A stretch of 64,000 nucleotides of DNA from Acrocarpospora catenulata (GTDB lineage Bacteria > Actinomycetota > Actinomycetes > Streptosporangiales > Streptosporangiaceae), in the NCBI RefSeq assembly GCF_018476525.1, contig NZ_JAHCST010000016.1, positions 62,001 to 126,000 on the forward strand. Reading direction: 5' to 3'. The position numbers and the translations under genes were made by a program. Within the stretch, counting starts at the first letter, position 1. Each line of letters opens with the position of its first letter. The notes beneath the pieces are model-generated. The model saw only the letters and a list, made by a program, of their open reading frames with translations. It ran no database searches and was not told the origin of the DNA. Of the stretch, positions 8,234-19,296 are shown piece after piece.

Positions 8234-9457
8234 ATGACTGACTCTGTGAGTGGCCCTCTGGCCGGCGTGCGCGTGGTCGACATGACCACCTCGTACGCCG
8301 GGCCGACCGCGGCGATGTACCTCGCCGACCTCGGAGCCACGGTGATCAAGGTCGAGCGGCCCGGTCACGGTGACGACGCCCGCGGGTGGGGCCCGCCGTT
8401 CGTCGAGGGGGCCTCTGCGTGGTTCGCGTCCGCGAACCGCAACAAGGGTTCGCTGGTCGTCAACCTCCGCGCGCCGGAAGGCCGGGAGGTGCTGCTGCGC
8501 CTGCTCGACACGGCGGACGTCTTCCTCCAGAACATGAACCCCGGGAAGCTGACCCGTCTCGGCATCGACGGAGACACTCTGCGGGTCCGCAACCCGCGCC
8601 TGGTCTACTGCGCGGTGTCGGGCTTCGGTCTCGACGGCCCCGACAGCGACCTACCCGGCTACGACCTGGTCGCCCAGGCACGCTCCGGGCTGATGTCGGT
8701 GACCGGCGCGAAGGGTGGCACCCCGCAGCGGGTCTCCACGGCCCTGTCCGACGTGGTCACCGGCATGGCGGCCGCGATCGCCATCAACGCCGCACTGGTC
8801 CGCCAGGCTCGGACAGGCGAGGGGGAGACCATCGACGTCTCCCTTCTCGACACCGACCTGGCGCTCATGGCGCCCCGGATCGCGGCGTACAGCGTCGACG
8901 AGCCGGAGCCGGCGCCGAGCGGCGGCACCGACTCGGTGCTCGCCATCTACCAGTCCTTCGAGGCCGCCGACCGCACCATCGTGGTCGCGATCGGAAACGA
9001 CGCGATGTGGAAGCGCTTCTGCGGCGCGGTTGGGCTCCCCGACCTCGCGGCGGATCCGGCCCTGGCCGACAACGCCGGACGCCGCGACCAGCGGACCCGG
9101 ATCACCGCCGAGGTCGGGGAGCGGCTGGCCACTCGATCGGCCTCCGACTGGCTTCGCATCCTCGGGAAGGCCGAGATCCCGGTCTCGCTGGTCCAGACGC
9201 TCGCCGAGGTGGTCAAGGATCCGCAGGTCATCGCGCGCGGCTCCCTGCTTCCCGTCCCCGGCTTCCAGCAGGAGCTCGTGAGCGTCCGCAGCCCGTTCCG
9301 GCTGGCCTCCCAGGACACGCCCCGCAATGAGCGCTTCCCCGGGCTCGGAGCAGACACGCGCACGATCCTGGTCGACCTGGGCTACAGCGACCAGCAGGTG
9401 GACGAGCTCGCCGCCGCGGGTGCCGTCGGGCTGCCCAAGGGGGTGCTCGCCTCGTGA
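8234..9457 (+). CDS. class III (CaiB/BaiF) CoA-transferase
   Basis: Formyl-CoA-transferase-type enzyme of about 407 residues, beginning [20 protein letters not shown]. The catalytic Asp is expected in [13 protein letters not shown] (D144). It transfers CoA between organic acids and probably activates the aromatic or alicyclic acid or a ring-opened product. ATG 8234 was preferred; an in-frame ATG at 8210 is possible. It overlaps the next reading frame by 4 bases and opens the acyl-CoA operon running to about 18.3 kb. Confidence 0.88.
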   Translation: MTDSVSGPLAGVRVVDMTTSYAGPTAAMYLADLGATVIKVERPGHGDDARGWGPPFVEGASAWFASANRNKGSLVVNLRAPEGREVLLRLLDTADVFLQNMNPGKLTRLGIDGDTLRVRNPRLVYCAVSGFGLDGPDSDLPGYDLVAQARSGLMSVTGAKGGTPQRVSTALSDVVTGMAAAIAINAALVRQARTGEGETIDVSLLDTDLALMAPRIAAYSVDEPEPAPSGGTDSVLAIYQSFEAADRTIVVAIGNDAMWKRFCGAVGLPDLAADPALADNAGRRDQRTRITAEVGERLATRSASDWLRILGKAEIPVSLVQTLAEVVKDPQVIARGSLLPVPGFQQELVSVRSPFRLASQDTPRNERFPGLGADTRTILVDLGYSDQQVDELAAAGAVGLPKGVLAS

Positions 9458-9861
9458 CCGGCCCTGTCCGCACCGAACGCCGCGGTGCGGTCGTGGTCGT
9501 CACGATCGACCGGCCTGAGGTCTTCAACGCGCTGAACGCCGAGGTGCTCGGGCGGCTGCGAGCCGCCGTGCTGGACGCGGAGGACGAGGCCCGCCGCACC
9601 ATGGAGGCCGGGCAGCGCGCCCTGCGCGACATCGAACGGGTCGCGGTCCCGGTCATCGCGGCGGTCAACGGCGTGGCCCTCGGCGGTGGCTTCGAGCTCG
9701 TGCTGGCCTCCACCTTCCCGGTGTTGTCCACGCGAGCGTCGCTCGGGCTGCCGGAGTCGGGACTCGGCCTCATCCCCGGGTACGGCGGCACGCAGCGGCT
9801 GCCGCGCTTGGCCCGGCGGCCCGCCGCCTTCGCCGACCTCGTCCGGCAGGAGCCGGCATGA
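9454..9861 (+). pseudogene. truncated enoyl-CoA hydratase (crotonase) with internal deletion
   Basis: The open frame gives 135 residues where crotonases have about 255. The N-terminus ([20 protein letters not shown]) and centre ([20 protein letters not shown], then [17 protein letters not shown]) are clear. Between them, after LDAEDEARR, the segment normally holding the FCAGADL oxyanion strand is missing, and everything after about residue 120 is gone. The frame stays open and overlaps both neighbours (ATGA), so it may still be translated, but it should be inactive. Confidence 0.85.
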
Positions 9862-11081
9862 GCATCGAGCCGCTCGATCTCGACGTGAGCCCCAAGGCGT
9901 ACGTGGCCCTCCACGACGCGCTCGACGAGCCTGCTGCCGATGCGGCGCTGACCGAGCGCGAGCTCGAGGTCCGGGCAGTCGCCCGCAATGTGGTCTCCCG
10001 CGAGGTCGCTCCCCGCGCCGCTGGGCTCGACGAGGCGCAGGACTTCGCGCACGACAGTGTCCAGGCGCTCGCCTCCGCGGGCCTCATGGGGCTCGTCTTC
10101 CCCGAGCGGCTCGGCGGCACCGGCGACACCAACGTCGCGTACGCCGTCGCCATGGAGGAGATCACCGCCGGGTGCGCGGCCACCTCACTGGTCTTCATGA
10201 CCCAGATGCACGCGGCGTACCCGATCCTGATCGCCGGCAGCGACCAGCTCGCCGAGCGGTACGTCCCCGGTTTGGTCCGCGGTTCGGTCTACGGCTCGCT
10301 CGGCATCACAGAGCCCCAGGCCGGCAGCGACGTCGCCAGCCTCCAGACGACGGCCCGGCCCACCGGGGACGGCTACCTGCTGAACGGTTCCAAGACCTTC
10401 ATCACCACCGGTGACCGCGCCAGGGTGATCATCTGCTTCGCGACGACCGACCGGTCGCTCGGGCGGCGCGGCATCACCGCCTTCGTCGTCGACGGCAGCT
10501 GGGAGGGCGTCACGCACGGCCGGCCATTCGCCAAGCTCGGCATGCACGGCTCGAGCACCGCAGAGCTCTTCTTCGACGGCGTGCAGATCCCTGCCGACCA
10601 CCTCCTGGGAGACGAGGGCGGGGGCTGGCAGGTTGTGATGAGTTCGGTGGTCAAGTCGCGCATCAGCGCGGCGGCCCAGGGCGTCGGCCTGGCTCGGGCG
10701 GCGTACGCGCGGACGTTGGCGTTCCTGACCCGGCAGCACGGTGCCCGGCTGCCCGACGAGCAGACCTTCGCGCTGGCCGAGCTGCGCGGCCGGATCCTCC
10801 AGGGCCGCCTCCTGCTGCACGCGGTGGCCCGTCAGGTCGACGGCTCGACCGACATCCCGACCGGCCAGATCGGCATGATGAAGCAGGCCTGCACCGACCT
10901 CGGGTTCGCCGCGGCGGTGGCCGCCACCCGGCTCCTCGGACCTTACGGCGACCTCGCCGTCCTCGGCGTCGAGCGATGCCTGCGCGATGCCAAGGTCACC
11001 CAGATCTACGACGGCACCAACGAGATCCAGCGACTGTTGATCGGCCGCGAGACCACCCGCGCGATGGGAGAGCTGTCATGA
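9858..11081 (+). CDS. acyl-CoA dehydrogenase
   Basis: FAD-dependent acyl-CoA dehydrogenase, 407 residues, with the hallmark segments [37 protein letters not shown] and a C-terminal [15 protein letters not shown]. In many family members the last motif is YEGT, whose Glu is the catalytic base; here it is Asp (D385). Some branches place the base elsewhere, so activity may persist. Starts within the crotonase stop and overlaps the SDR by 4 bases. Confidence 0.92.
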   Translation: MSIEPLDLDVSPKAYVALHDALDEPAADAALTERELEVRAVARNVVSREVAPRAAGLDEAQDFAHDSVQALASAGLMGLVFPERLGGTGDTNVAYAVAMEEITAGCAATSLVFMTQMHAAYPILIAGSDQLAERYVPGLVRGSVYGSLGITEPQAGSDVASLQTTARPTGDGYLLNGSKTFITTGDRARVIICFATTDRSLGRRGITAFVVDGSWEGVTHGRPFAKLGMHGSSTAELFFDGVQIPADHLLGDEGGGWQVVMSSVVKSRISAAAQGVGLARAAYARTLAFLTRQHGARLPDEQTFALAELRGRILQGRLLLHAVARQVDGSTDIPTGQIGMMKQACTDLGFAAAVAATRLLGPYGDLAVLGVERCLRDAKVTQIYDGTNEIQRLLIGRETTRAMGELS

Positions 11082-11830
11082 CCGACCTCACCGGCAAGGT
11101 CGCCATCGTCACCGGTGCCGGACGGGGCCTCGGGCGATCGATGGCCGAGGCCCTCGTCGGCGCCGGAGCATCGGTCACGGTCGCCTCCCGCACCTCCGGC
11201 GAGCTCAATTCGTTCGTCGAGGAGGCCAAGGCGGGCGGCGGCGAGGCGCTCGCCTGCCCGACCGACATCACCGACGAGGCGTCCGTCGAACGGATGGTCC
11301 AGGCGACCGTCGAGACGTTCGGGCGCCTGGACATCCTGGTCAACAACTCCGGGATCGTCGCCTCGACGCCGCTGCTCGACCAGGGCGCCGACGAGTGGGA
11401 TCAGGTCCTCGCCACCAACCTGCGCGGGACCTACCTGGCCACCCGGGCGGCCGGGCGCCACCTGACCGCCCAGGGCTCGGGCAAGGTCATCAACATCGCC
11501 TCCAACTTCGCACTCCAGGGCGTGCCCAACCACGCGGCGTACTCGGCCTCGAAGGCCGGCGTCATCGGGTTCACCCGGTCGATCGCCATGGAGTGGGCCC
11601 GCGCCGGCGTCCAGGTCAACGCCATCGCGCCCGGCTACTTCGCCACCCCGCTGAACGCCGACCTGCGCAAGGACGCCGATACCTTCGCGAAGGTCGTGCG
11701 CGCCATCCCCGCCCGCCGCATGGGGGAGCCCGACGAGCTCCAGCCATGGCTGCTGCTGCTGGCCGGCAGCGCCTCGGACTTCATGACCGGCGAAGTCATC
11801 GTCGTCGACGGCGGCCAGTCCGTCCGCTGA
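11078..11830 (+). CDS. SDR-family oxidoreductase (FabG-like)
   Basis: Classical SDR of 250 residues: TGAGRGLG cofactor loop, NNSG, catalytic Ser in NIASNF, and the catalytic YSASK. C-terminus GEVIVVDGGQSVR is typical of 3-oxoacyl reductase or hydroxy-acid dehydrogenase types. Start ATG 11078 overlaps the acyl-CoA dehydrogenase stop. Probably oxidises or reduces a hydroxyl/keto intermediate of the ring pathway. Substrate unknown. Confidence 0.92.
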   Translation: MTDLTGKVAIVTGAGRGLGRSMAEALVGAGASVTVASRTSGELNSFVEEAKAGGGEALACPTDITDEASVERMVQATVETFGRLDILVNNSGIVASTPLLDQGADEWDQVLATNLRGTYLATRAAGRHLTAQGSGKVINIASNFALQGVPNHAAYSASKAGVIGFTRSIAMEWARAGVQVNAIAPGYFATPLNADLRKDADTFAKVVRAIPARRMGEPDELQPWLLLLAGSASDFMTGEVIVVDGGQSVR

Positions 11831-11851
11831 CCGCACATCCCAGGAGTATCA

Positions 11852-12730
11852 GTGAGCAACGAGAGCAAGACCGTCGCCGTCCTCGGCGCCGGGACCATGG
11901 GGTCGGGCATCGCAACCGTGATGACCCGGGCCGGGCACCGGACCATCCTCTTCGACGTCGATGAGACCAACCTCCGTCGCGGCATCGACACCGTGCACGC
12001 GTTCTTCGACCGCAGCGTGCAGCTCGGGAAGCTCGACGGGACGGCCGGGCAGGCCGCGAAGGACGCGCTGGCCGGCAGCACCGACCTCGCCGACCTGGCG
12101 CCGTGCGACGTGGTCGTCGAGGCGGTCTTCGAGGACCTGGCTCTCAAGAAGGAAACCTTCGGACGGCTCGACGAGATCGTGTCGCCCGCGACCCTCTTCC
12201 ATACCAACACCTCGACGCTCTCGGTCACCGGCATCGCGTCCGGCTCCCGGCTTCCCGAGCGGGTCGTCGGCACCCACTACTGCAACCCGGCGCCGCTGAT
12301 GAAGCTCGTCGAGGTCGCGGACGGCCGCCACACGGCCGACTGGGCTCACAAGGCGACCGTCGAGTTCCTCGCCTCCCTGGGCAAGACCAGCGTGGTCACC
12401 AAGGACCGCCCCGGCTTCATCGTCAACCGCTTCCTCATCCCGTGGGAGAACTCGTGCATCGCCGCGCTCGAGGCCGGCATCGCGAGCAAGGAGGCGATCG
12501 ACGAGGCCGTCCTCGGCTCGCTCGGTCACCCGATGGGCCCGTTCCGGCTGCTCGACATCGTCGGCCTCGACATCCACCAGCAGGTCGCGACCCGGCTCTA
12601 CGAGCAGCTGCGCGACCCGCGCTTCTTCCCGCCGCCGATGGTCGAGCGGATGGTCGCCGCGGGCGACCTCGGCCGCAAGACCGGCCGCGGGTTCTACGAC
12701 TACGACGACACCCGTCTCTTCGGGTCCTGA
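11852..12730 (+). CDS. 3-hydroxyacyl-CoA dehydrogenase (first copy)
   Basis: NAD-dependent dehydrogenase of 292 residues with a GAGTMGSG Rossmann loop, the DVVVEAVFEDLALKKE segment, NTSTLSVTGIA, the catalytic His in VGTHYCNPAPLMKLVEV, and a C-terminal helical domain ending GRKTGRGFYDYDD. GTG start at 11852 with a GGAG about 7-9 bases upstream. Length and motifs are complete. It is followed 12 bp later by a second, diverged copy, suggesting two different hydroxyacyl-CoA substrates. Confidence 0.92.
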   Translation: MSNESKTVAVLGAGTMGSGIATVMTRAGHRTILFDVDETNLRRGIDTVHAFFDRSVQLGKLDGTAGQAAKDALAGSTDLADLAPCDVVVEAVFEDLALKKETFGRLDEIVSPATLFHTNTSTLSVTGIASGSRLPERVVGTHYCNPAPLMKLVEVADGRHTADWAHKATVEFLASLGKTSVVTKDRPGFIVNRFLIPWENSCIAALEAGIASKEAIDEAVLGSLGHPMGPFRLLDIVGLDIHQQVATRLYEQLRDPRFFPPPMVERMVAAGDLGRKTGRGFYDYDDTRLFGS

Positions 12731-12742
12731 GAGGAGAGCTCG

Positions 12743-13612
12743 ATGAACGACTTCCAGAGGGTCGGCCTGCTCGGCTTCGGGACCATGGGTGCCGGGATAG
12801 CCCAGGTCTTCGCCGCCGCCGGCCGCGACGTGGTCGTGCTGGAGGCAGACCAGTCCCGGATCGGGGCCGGCACGGTCGCGGTCGCCGAGCTCCTCGCGGG
12901 CGGGGTGGCCCGCGGCAAGCTCACTGAGGACACCAGGAAAGCGGTGCTGAGCCGGATTACGGGGACCACCGAGGTCGCGGATCTGGCCGGCGTCGACCTC
13001 GTGGTCGAGTCGGTCACCGAGGACGCCGAGCTCAAGAAGGCGCTGCTCGCGCGAGTGGCCGACGTGGTCGGAGTCGACACTCCGATCCTGACCAACACCT
13101 CGACCCTGTCGGTCACCGACCTCGCCGCGGCGCTCCCCAACCCGACCCGGGTCGCCGGTCTCCACTTCTTCAACCCCGCACCGATGATGCGCACCGTCGA
13201 GGTGGTCCGAGCGCTGCAGACCGACGAGGCGCTCATCGACCGGCTCGTCGCGTTCGTCGACATGCTGGACGGCAAGAAGCCCGTCGTCGTCGAGGACCGG
13301 CCCGGGTTCCTCGTCAACGCGCTGCTGCTGCCGTACCTCAACGACGTCATCGCCGAGTACGACGACGGGCTGGCCACCGCCGAGGACATCGACCTCGCGC
13401 TCCGCCTGGGGCTCGGCTACAAGACCGGACCGCTCGAGATGCTCGACATGATCGGCCTCGACGTCCACCTGCGCGCGACCGCGAGCGCTCACGCCGCCAC
13501 CGGCGACGACCGTTACTCCCCGCCGCCTCTGCTGCGGCGGATGGTGGCCGCCGGACGGCTGGGTGCCAAGAGCGGCCAGGGATTCCGCACCGGGAAGAAG
13601 GAAAGCCGATGA
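12743..13612 (+). CDS. 3-hydroxyacyl-CoA dehydrogenase (second copy)
   Basis: 289 residues with GFGTMGAG, DLVVESVTEDAELKKA, NTSTLSVTDLA, the His-containing GLHFFNPAPMMRTVEV, and C-terminal LGAKSGQGFRTGK. Complete in length. SD-like GAGGAGAG precedes ATG 12743. The stop overlaps the ATG of a 28-codon crotonase remnant. Likely the dehydrogenase of a beta-oxidation-like step on a CoA ester. Confidence 0.92.
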   Translation: MNDFQRVGLLGFGTMGAGIAQVFAAAGRDVVVLEADQSRIGAGTVAVAELLAGGVARGKLTEDTRKAVLSRITGTTEVADLAGVDLVVESVTEDAELKKALLARVADVVGVDTPILTNTSTLSVTDLAAALPNPTRVAGLHFFNPAPMMRTVEVVRALQTDEALIDRLVAFVDMLDGKKPVVVEDRPGFLVNALLLPYLNDVIAEYDDGLATAEDIDLALRLGLGYKTGPLEMLDMIGLDVHLRATASAHAATGDDRYSPPPLLRRMVAAGRLGAKSGQGFRTGKKESR

Positions 13613-13695
13613 ACGTGCCGTCCCGGGAGGCCCACGAGGTCAGCGCCGCGTTCGCGGAGCGCCGCGACCCCGAGCCCGAGAGCTTCTGGTCATGA
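13609..13695 (+). pseudogene. 28-codon remnant of a crotonase C-terminus
   Basis: A tiny frame, coupled by ATGA-type overlaps at both ends, encodes MNVPSREAHEVSAAFAERRD and a short tail. The core (SREAHEV-AAFAERRDP) matches the usual end of enoyl-CoA hydratases (SPEAxEGxxAFxEKRxPxF). The start codon and last helix appear fused by an in-frame deletion. Assignment by motif only; could alternatively be a small coupling ORF. Confidence 0.55.
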
Positions 13696-14743
13696 CCTGG
13701 CGGGGCCCGACGCTCGACGCCGACCAGCTCGACCTGCTGAGCATGCTGCAGAGCCTCGCCGGCGACCGGGATGTGACGCTGACCGACACCCCCGATGTCG
13801 TACGCGGCCTCGTCTCCACACTCGCCGAGCTCGGCGTCTGGACGCTGGGCGTCGAGGAGTCGTACGGCGGAGGCGGCGCAGACGCCGTCACCACCGCAGT
13901 TGCCTGGACGCAGCTGGGCCGCAGCTGGCCGGCGCTCGGCTGGGCCTCGGTCCAGGCACACGCGGCCGTGGCCGTCGTGGGCCCCGACGCCCGGTGTGCG
14001 CAGCTCGTCGGCGCCCTGCACCTCGGTGCCGCCGCCGTGGCGGTGGTGGACGCGAGTTCGCCCCACGTCCGCCTGGCCTGGGACGGCGACATCCTGCGGG
14101 GCACGGTCGACCGAGTCGACGCTGCGGCGGAGGAGCCGCACCTGCTGGTGCTGGACGGCCCGGACGCAGCCCTGCTGGTGCAGCGCTCGGCGCTGACGAT
14201 GACGGCGCTCCGGCGCAGCGGCCTCGGCGGAGCGCTCACCCGCTCGGCACGGGTCGACGCCGGAAGCGGCGACGTGGTCGAGCTGCGCGGCGTGGATGCC
14301 GACCGAGCGCGGGCGCGGCTGCACCGCGGCGCCGCCCTGGTCGCGGCCGGGATCGCGTCCGCGGCCGTGGATGCCGCGACCGCCTACTCCGCCGACCGGC
14401 ACCAGTTCGGCGACGCACTGACTGCGCTCCCGACGGTGCGCCAGTCGTTGCTCGAGCAGGCTGCCGGCGCGTCGGTGGCCCTCACCGCCGCACTCGACCC
14501 ACTCACCGACCCGATCCGCGCACTGGCTGCAGCCCGAGAAGCCTGCGACGGAGCGGTCGAGGTCGCCGCCGCGGCGCTCCAGTCGCACGGCGGCTACGGC
14601 TACCTGACCGAGTACCCACCCGAGCGCCTTCTTCGCGATGCCGTCTCTCTGCGCGCCGCGATCGACCTGCACGGCGCAGCCGTGCGTGCTGCGCGCCTGC
14701 TGGTGGGACGACCGGACACCGACACCCTGCACAGGAAGGCGTC

Positions 14744-14747
<4 letters not shown>
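13692..14747 (+). CDS. acyl-CoA dehydrogenase-like protein
   Basis: 351 residues of the FadE-like branch that pairs with a canonical acyl-CoA dehydrogenase. Features: VEESYGGGGADAVTTAVAW near the N-terminus, AYSADRHQFGDAL and ALQSHGGYGYLTEYPPERLL near the C-terminus. The middle is degenerate and the YEGT catalytic motif is absent, as in other small partner subunits. ATG 13692 overlaps the crotonase remnant; the following ligase overlaps its stop. Probably forms a heteromer with the product at 9858-11081 (inference). Confidence 0.8.
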
Positions 14748-16410
<1,663 letters not shown>

Positions 16411-16414
<4 letters not shown>

Positions 16415-17538
16415 GCGCCGACGCGCCGCCCCTGGCGGGCATCAAGGTGCTCGACCTCTCGACACTGCTCCCGGGTCCGCTCGCCACGCTGCTGCTCGCC
16501 GAGGCGGGCGCCGACGTGGTCAAGCTCGAACGGCCGGGCCGGGGCGACGAGATGCGCAGCTACCTGCCGAGGTTCGGGGAGGCGAGCGCGAACTACGCCG
16601 TCCTGAACCGCGGCAAGCGTGCCTACGGCGTCGACCTCAAGGACCCCGTGCAACGCGACCGGGTGCTCGAGCTCGCAGCCGAGGCCGACGTCGTGGTGGA
16701 GCAGTTCCGGCCCGGTGTCGCCGATCGGCTCGGGCTCGGGTACGACTCCGTGTGCGCGGTCAACCCGGACGTCGTCTACTGCTCGATCACCGGGTACGGC
16801 GCGACCGGTCCACACGCGTCCCGGGCCGGGCACGACCTCAACTATATGGCGGAGTCGGGCCTGCTCGGCGTGGTCGCGGACGCCACCGGCTCGCCGACCC
16901 TGCCGGTGACCGTGCTCGCCGACATCGCCGGCGGCACCTATCCGGCGGTGGTCAACATCCTGCTGGCGCTGCGTCGGCGCGACCTCGGCGGCGGAGGCGC
17001 ACACCTGCAGGTCTCGATGACGCACAACCTGCAGGTCCTCGCCTACGGCTACTTCGCCACCCACCAGGCCGGCGGGGGATGGCCCCGGCCGGGCGCCGAG
17101 CTGCTCACCGGCGGCAGCCCGCGCTACCAGGTCTACCCGACCGCCGACGGGCGGCACATCGCCTGCGCGGCCCTCGAGCAGAAGTTCTGGGACCGGCTCG
17201 TCGACCTGGTCGACCTCGATCGGAGGCTCTGGGACGACGAGGGCCAGGAGCAGGCGGTGATCGCGGCGCTCGGTGCGCGGTTCGCGGCGGAGCCCAGTGA
17301 CCACTGGCGGTCGGTCCTCGACGGCGAGGACGTCTGCACGGTGGTCGTCTCGACCTGGGACGAGGCGGTCGCCGCGGGTCTCGTCGACGTCGATGCTCCC
17401 GAGCGGGTCACCGCACCCGGCACCGGCCGGTCCTTCCCCACGCTGCCCAGCCCGATCGCCCAGAGCCTGCGGGGCACGCCGTCGTCGACGGCGTATCCCT
17501 CACTCGTCGACCTCGGCGACGACTCGCCGTGGGGCTGA
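16411..17538 (+). CDS. class III CoA-transferase or alpha-methylacyl-CoA racemase-like protein
   Basis: 375 residues of the CaiB/BaiF fold, starting LAGIKVLDLSTLLPGPLATL. The segment SRAGHDLNYMAESGLLG and the following LADIAGGTYPAVVNILLAL align with the His and Asp of alpha-methylacyl-CoA racemase, so racemisation of a 2-methylacyl-CoA is as likely as CoA transfer. It overlaps the ligase stop by ATGA. It differs clearly from the transferase at 8234-9457. Confidence 0.85.
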
Positions 17539-17578
17539 CCGTGCGCCAGAGCGCGCCCCTGCCTCTCCAGGAGCTCCG

Positions 17579-18297
17579 ATGCACTCCCGTCCCGCATGGG
17601 CGTGTACGGCGGCGGCCGGATGGGCGCCGGCATCGCCCATGCCTTCCTCCTGGCGGGCGCCGAGGTCACGGTCGTGGAGGTCGACGCGGACGCCGCCCGG
17701 ACCACGCGCGAGACGGTGGTGGGCAGTCTGGTGAAGGCCGTCGAGCGCATCGCCCCCGGCGCCGTCCTCGCCAGCAACACCAGCGCACTGTCGATCGACC
17801 GCATCGCCGAGAGTCTGGCGAAGCCGGACCGGTTCCTCGGGCTGCACTTCTTCAATCCTGTGCCGGCCAGGGGGCTGGTCGAGATCGTCGTCGGGGCGAG
17901 AACCGCACCGGACCTGACCACGGTCGCGCAGGACTGGGTCCGCGCGCTCGGCAAGACCCCGATCACCGTGACCGACTCACCGGGCTTCGCAAGCAGCCGG
18001 CTCGGCGTCGCGCTGGCCGTCGAGGCGATCCGCATGCTCGAGGACGGCGTGGCCACAGCGGCAGACATCGACGCCGCCATGACCTTGGGCTACAAGCATC
18101 CGGCCGGCCCGCTGAGGACGACCGACATCGTCGGCCTCGACGTCAGGCTCGCCATCGCGGAGCACCTGGCGTCCGGTGGGCGGATCCTCGGCACGCTGGC
18201 CGCGCGGCTGCAGGAGTCCGGCGACCGGTACGGCATAGCCGCGATCTGCATCGGCGTCGGCCAGGCACTCGCCGTGGTGCTGGAGAACGTGGCGTGA
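17579..18297 (+). pseudogene. chimera: 3-hydroxyacyl-CoA dehydrogenase (internal deletion) fused to thiolase C-terminus
   Basis: Starting near 17596 the frame reads MGVYGGGRMGAGIAHAF (Rossmann loop), then jumps from GSLVKA to ERIAPGAVLASNTSALS, omitting about 45-60 residues including the DLVVE segment. It then continues as a normal dehydrogenase through GLHFFNPVP up to IAEHLASG. From about 18170 it turns into GRILGTLAARLQESGDRYG and IAAICIGVGQALAVVLENV, the C-terminus of an acetyl-CoA acetyltransferase. A good ribosome site and ATG at 17579 are out of frame with the rest, so a further frameshift is likely. Most of a thiolase gene has been deleted. Confidence 0.87.
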
Positions 18298-18326
18298 CCG
18301 CCGTCGTCCGCGGCCGTGTCCTTCGC

Positions 18327-19053
18327 CTAGACCGTCCCCTCGGCGGCGATCTGAGCCAGCGAGTCGGCGACGGCCCGGGGCGCGGTGATCATCAGATCGT
18401 GCCCGCCCTCGATCACCCAGAGCCGGTCCTCGGCTCTCGCTGCGGCCAGCAACTCCTCGGGATGGACGCCGAGGTCCACGCTCCCGCTGGCGACGATGAG
18501 GTAGCGCGGGATCGCCGCGACCGTCGACCGCCTGCTCGTTCTGGAGGCTGAGCTCCTGGTCGAAGCACTTCCAGGCATGGGGGGTGAGGCGCGGCAAGGC
18601 CCACGCGACGTCCTCCGGATCGGTGACCCCGAAGAAGCCCAGTAGGTCCTCGCTCGGCAGGAGGATGAGCTCGACACCATCGACCACTTTGCTGCCGGCC
18701 CGCAGGTCGAACATCGGCAGGGCCTCGGCGGCCGTCCGCCCCTGCGGGGCATCGAGGTAGACGAGCTTCCCGACCCGGCCGCCGGCGCGGTCGGCGGCCC
18801 CCCTGGCGACCATGCCGCCGATGCTGTGACCGACGAGGATGACGTCGCTCAGATCCTCGAAGAAGAGGAGATTCGCCACCTCGGTGACGTGCGTCTCCAG
18901 GTCGACATCGGGACTCATCAGGTGGGAGCGGTCACCGGAGCCGGTCAGCGACGGCGAGTAGACGGTGTGGCCGGCCGCCTCGAGCAGGCGAGCGACTCGC
19001 TGGTAGCACCAGCCGCCGTGACCGCCGCCGTGCACCAGGACGAAGCTTGCCAT
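18327..19053 (-). pseudogene. alpha/beta-hydrolase, frameshifted
   Basis: From ATG 19053 (minus) the protein starts MASFVLVHGGGHGGWCYQRV, has the oxyanion HGGG motif and the nucleophile elbow VGHSIGGM, and runs to about ELSLQNEQAV. Between about 18510 and 18530 the frame changes and continues IPRYLIVASGSVDLGVHPEE and HDLMITAPRAVAD (catalytic His) to a stop at 18327. One frameshift is enough to restore a full-length MenH/esterase-type hydrolase, so sequencing error should be excluded. Divergent from the importer operon. Confidence 0.82.
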
Positions 19054-19198
19054 GGCGGAAACCTAGAGCACGTCAGCCCAAAGTTCAACATTCGTCTGTG
19101 AGGTTGTAGACAATCCCAGTTTTGTCCGACGTTAGACGTTCGAAGTCGGCACTTGTGCTTGCCATCGCATGTGACATAGGTTACGTTCGCATTTCGAG

Positions 19199-19227
19199 TT
19201 GACATCTCGTAATACGAGATGTAGATC
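19199..19227 (+). promoter_or_regulatory. importer-operon promoter with embedded operator
   Basis: TTGACA at 19199-19204 and TAGATC at 19222-19227 are 17 bp apart. The spacer contains the palindrome ATCTCGTAATACGAGAT (19204-19220), which even shares its first base with the -35. A weaker half-site (TCGAGTT) lies exactly 10 bp upstream at 19194. A repressor here would exclude RNA polymerase. The same 17-mer is at 6065-6081 and 24864-24880. Confidence 0.75.
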
Positions 19228-19239
19228 AAGGGAGAGCTC

Positions 19240-19296
19240 ATGTCGCAGCAGGCCGACTCCATGCCCGGTGCACCTACGTTCGTGAGCGACTGGTGA
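19240..19296 (+). CDS. 18-codon leader peptide coupled to the importer permease
   Basis: ATG 19240 has GGGAGAG four to ten bases upstream and opens an 18-residue frame, MSQQADSMPGAPTFVSDW, whose TGA (19294-19296) overlaps the ATG of the permease. The permease has no other good ribosome site, so this mini-ORF likely couples translation. It could be a true leader or the stub of a deleted gene. Translation is inferred only from signal placement. Confidence 0.5.
   Translation: MSQQADSMPGAPTFVSDW

Noticed and set aside
11849-13492. 547-codon minus-strand frame
   Set aside because: Shadow of the two 3-hydroxyacyl-CoA dehydrogenase genes; composition is low-complexity Arg/Gly/Val-rich.
13994-14743. 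250-codon N-terminal extension of the acyl-CoA ligase
   Set aside because: The extension overlaps the acyl-CoA dehydrogenase-like gene in another frame and is Arg/Pro-rich; ATG 14744 overlaps the upstream stop and fits family length.
19231-19296. Leader peptide as an attenuator with rare or repeated codons
   Set aside because: The 18 codons show no run of one amino acid and no competing hairpins were found; coupling is the simpler idea.
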